From contig CAMPCR010000052.1 of NCBI GenBank assembly GCA_946646575.1, forward strand, positions 1 through 5,493: 5,493 nucleotides of DNA, read 5' to 3'. Positions 5,263-5,493 of this stretch are shown one piece after another. Under the pieces are notes generated by a model. That model searched no databases. It was given only the letters and a program-made list of their open reading frames with translations, and was not told the DNA's origin. The DNA is from UBA3222 sp002363035. Lineage in GTDB: Bacteria > Verrucomicrobiota > Verrucomicrobiia > Opitutales > UBA9783. Made by a program: the position numbers and the translations under genes. The stretch's first letter is position 1. Each line of letters starts with the position of its first letter.

Positions 5263-5370
5263 ATGCTTTACAACGCCATCGACGATTTGGAGGATAAATT
5301 GTTGCGAAAACTGCGAAACCACGCGCGTTTGATGAAAACCAAACGCAAAGAAGCGTATGTCGGAGGGTAA
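5263..5370 (+). pseudogene. Short ORF resembling the C-terminal helix of ribosome hibernation factor HPF/RaiA (fragment)
   Basis: From ATG 5263 a 35-aa peptide begins MLYNAIDDLEDKLLRKLRNH and continues with a basic stretch ending EAYVGG. HPF/RaiA (sigma-54 modulation/S30EA) proteins end their core with a conserved helix of the form D-M-Y-x-A-I-D-x-L-x-x-K-L-x-R-Q-L-x-K, which this follows closely (LYNAID, DKL, R, L). In an intact HPF about 80-90 residues of beta-alpha-beta fold precede this helix. I do not see them in any frame upstream, so this is either a remnant, a frameshifted gene, or a small protein with a coincidental helix. The frame is open back to 5215 (stop at 5212-5214), adding FKKYHFG before the Met. 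GGAGG at 5289-5293 followed by TTG at 5299 could start an even shorter product, but that GGAGG is explained by the Leu-Glu-Asp codons. A strong stem-loop follows 26 bp after the stop. Confidence 0.42.
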
Positions 5371-5396
5371 AAACGCAATTCGAACTAGACACCCAA

Positions 5397-5431
5397 GGCG
5401 CAGGCACCGAATGATGCCCGCGCCCTTATTT
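5397..5431 (+). terminator. Rho-independent-type terminator
   Basis: GGCGC (5397-5401) pairs with GCGCC (5420-5424) and GGCA (5403-5406) with TGCC (5415-5418), separated by one A-C mismatch, around an 8-nt loop CCGAATGA. This GC-rich stem is followed on the plus strand by CTTATTTAT, a moderate U-tract. On the minus strand the bases after the stem are TTGGG, so it would work mainly for rightward transcription. It would end transcripts from the prepilin peptidase and the HPF-like ORF. That a terminator is kept here suggests the preceding short ORFs lie at the end of a once- or still-transcribed unit. Confidence 0.6.
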
Positions 5432-5493
5432 ATAAGTCGCAGCGGGATGGATTTAAAATCGCCGCACAATTCCGACCTCGACGGCATGCACGA
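5432..5493. other. Right edge, no callable gene
   Basis: The last 62 bp contain an ATG at 5447 that opens a plus-strand frame to the window edge (15 codons, begins MDLKSPHNSD) without a clear ribosome-binding site. A minus-strand frame also ends at TAA 5455-5453 with HAVEVGIVRRF. Either could belong to the next gene. There is too little sequence to choose. Confidence 0.3.

Noticed and set aside
5026..5487. A 153-codon minus-strand ORF at the right end
   Set aside because: It crosses the terminator hairpin and the HPF-like ORF antisense. Its product is basic and patternless, so it is treated as a chance frame.

Overview
The window looks like an ordinary bacterial chromosome segment of moderate GC content. 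Four well-supported genes, one partial gene and one gene-poor end are visible. The organism is Gram-negative, because it encodes an outer-membrane secretin. The combination of a type III secretion (T3SS) secretin, a CesT-like chaperone, an Ala/Lys-rich N-terminal tail on ribosomal protein S9 and generally weak Shine-Dalgarno (SD) sequences would fit a member of the PVC group (Verrucomicrobiota, Lentisphaerota or Chlamydiota relatives). That placement is an impression from protein style, not a demonstrated assignment.

Layout. On the minus strand, reading right to left from about 1320 to 1, lie rplM (L13), then rpsI (S9) 6 bp later, then after about 160 bp of repeat-bearing spacer the 5' part of a DPPY-type DNA methyltransferase that runs off the left edge. 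A roughly 190 bp divergent intergenic region (1321-1508) separates rplM from a plus-strand pair: a 134-aa CesT/class I T3SS chaperone-like protein and, one base after its stop, a 683-aa T3SS outer-membrane secretin (SctC/YscC family). After a 166 bp spacer holding an AT-rich inverted repeat with a T-tract comes a 286-aa prepilin peptidase (A24 family).

The last 500 bp are mostly gene-poor. They hold a weak GTG-start ORF, then in another frame a 35-codon ORF whose protein resembles the C-terminal helix of ribosome hibernation factors (HPF/RaiA), and then a convincing stem-loop terminator at 5397-5424. The two ORFs could be parts of one frameshifted or decayed gene.

How the genes work together. 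rplM-rpsI is the universal ribosomal pair. The chaperone-secretin pair is the most biologically informative unit: it implies a type III injection apparatus whose other genes lie elsewhere. The prepilin peptidase belongs functionally to type IV pilus or type II secretion systems, not to T3SS, so its adjacency is either coincidental or marks a mixed secretion locus. No tRNA, rRNA, CRISPR array, insertion sequence or phage gene was seen.
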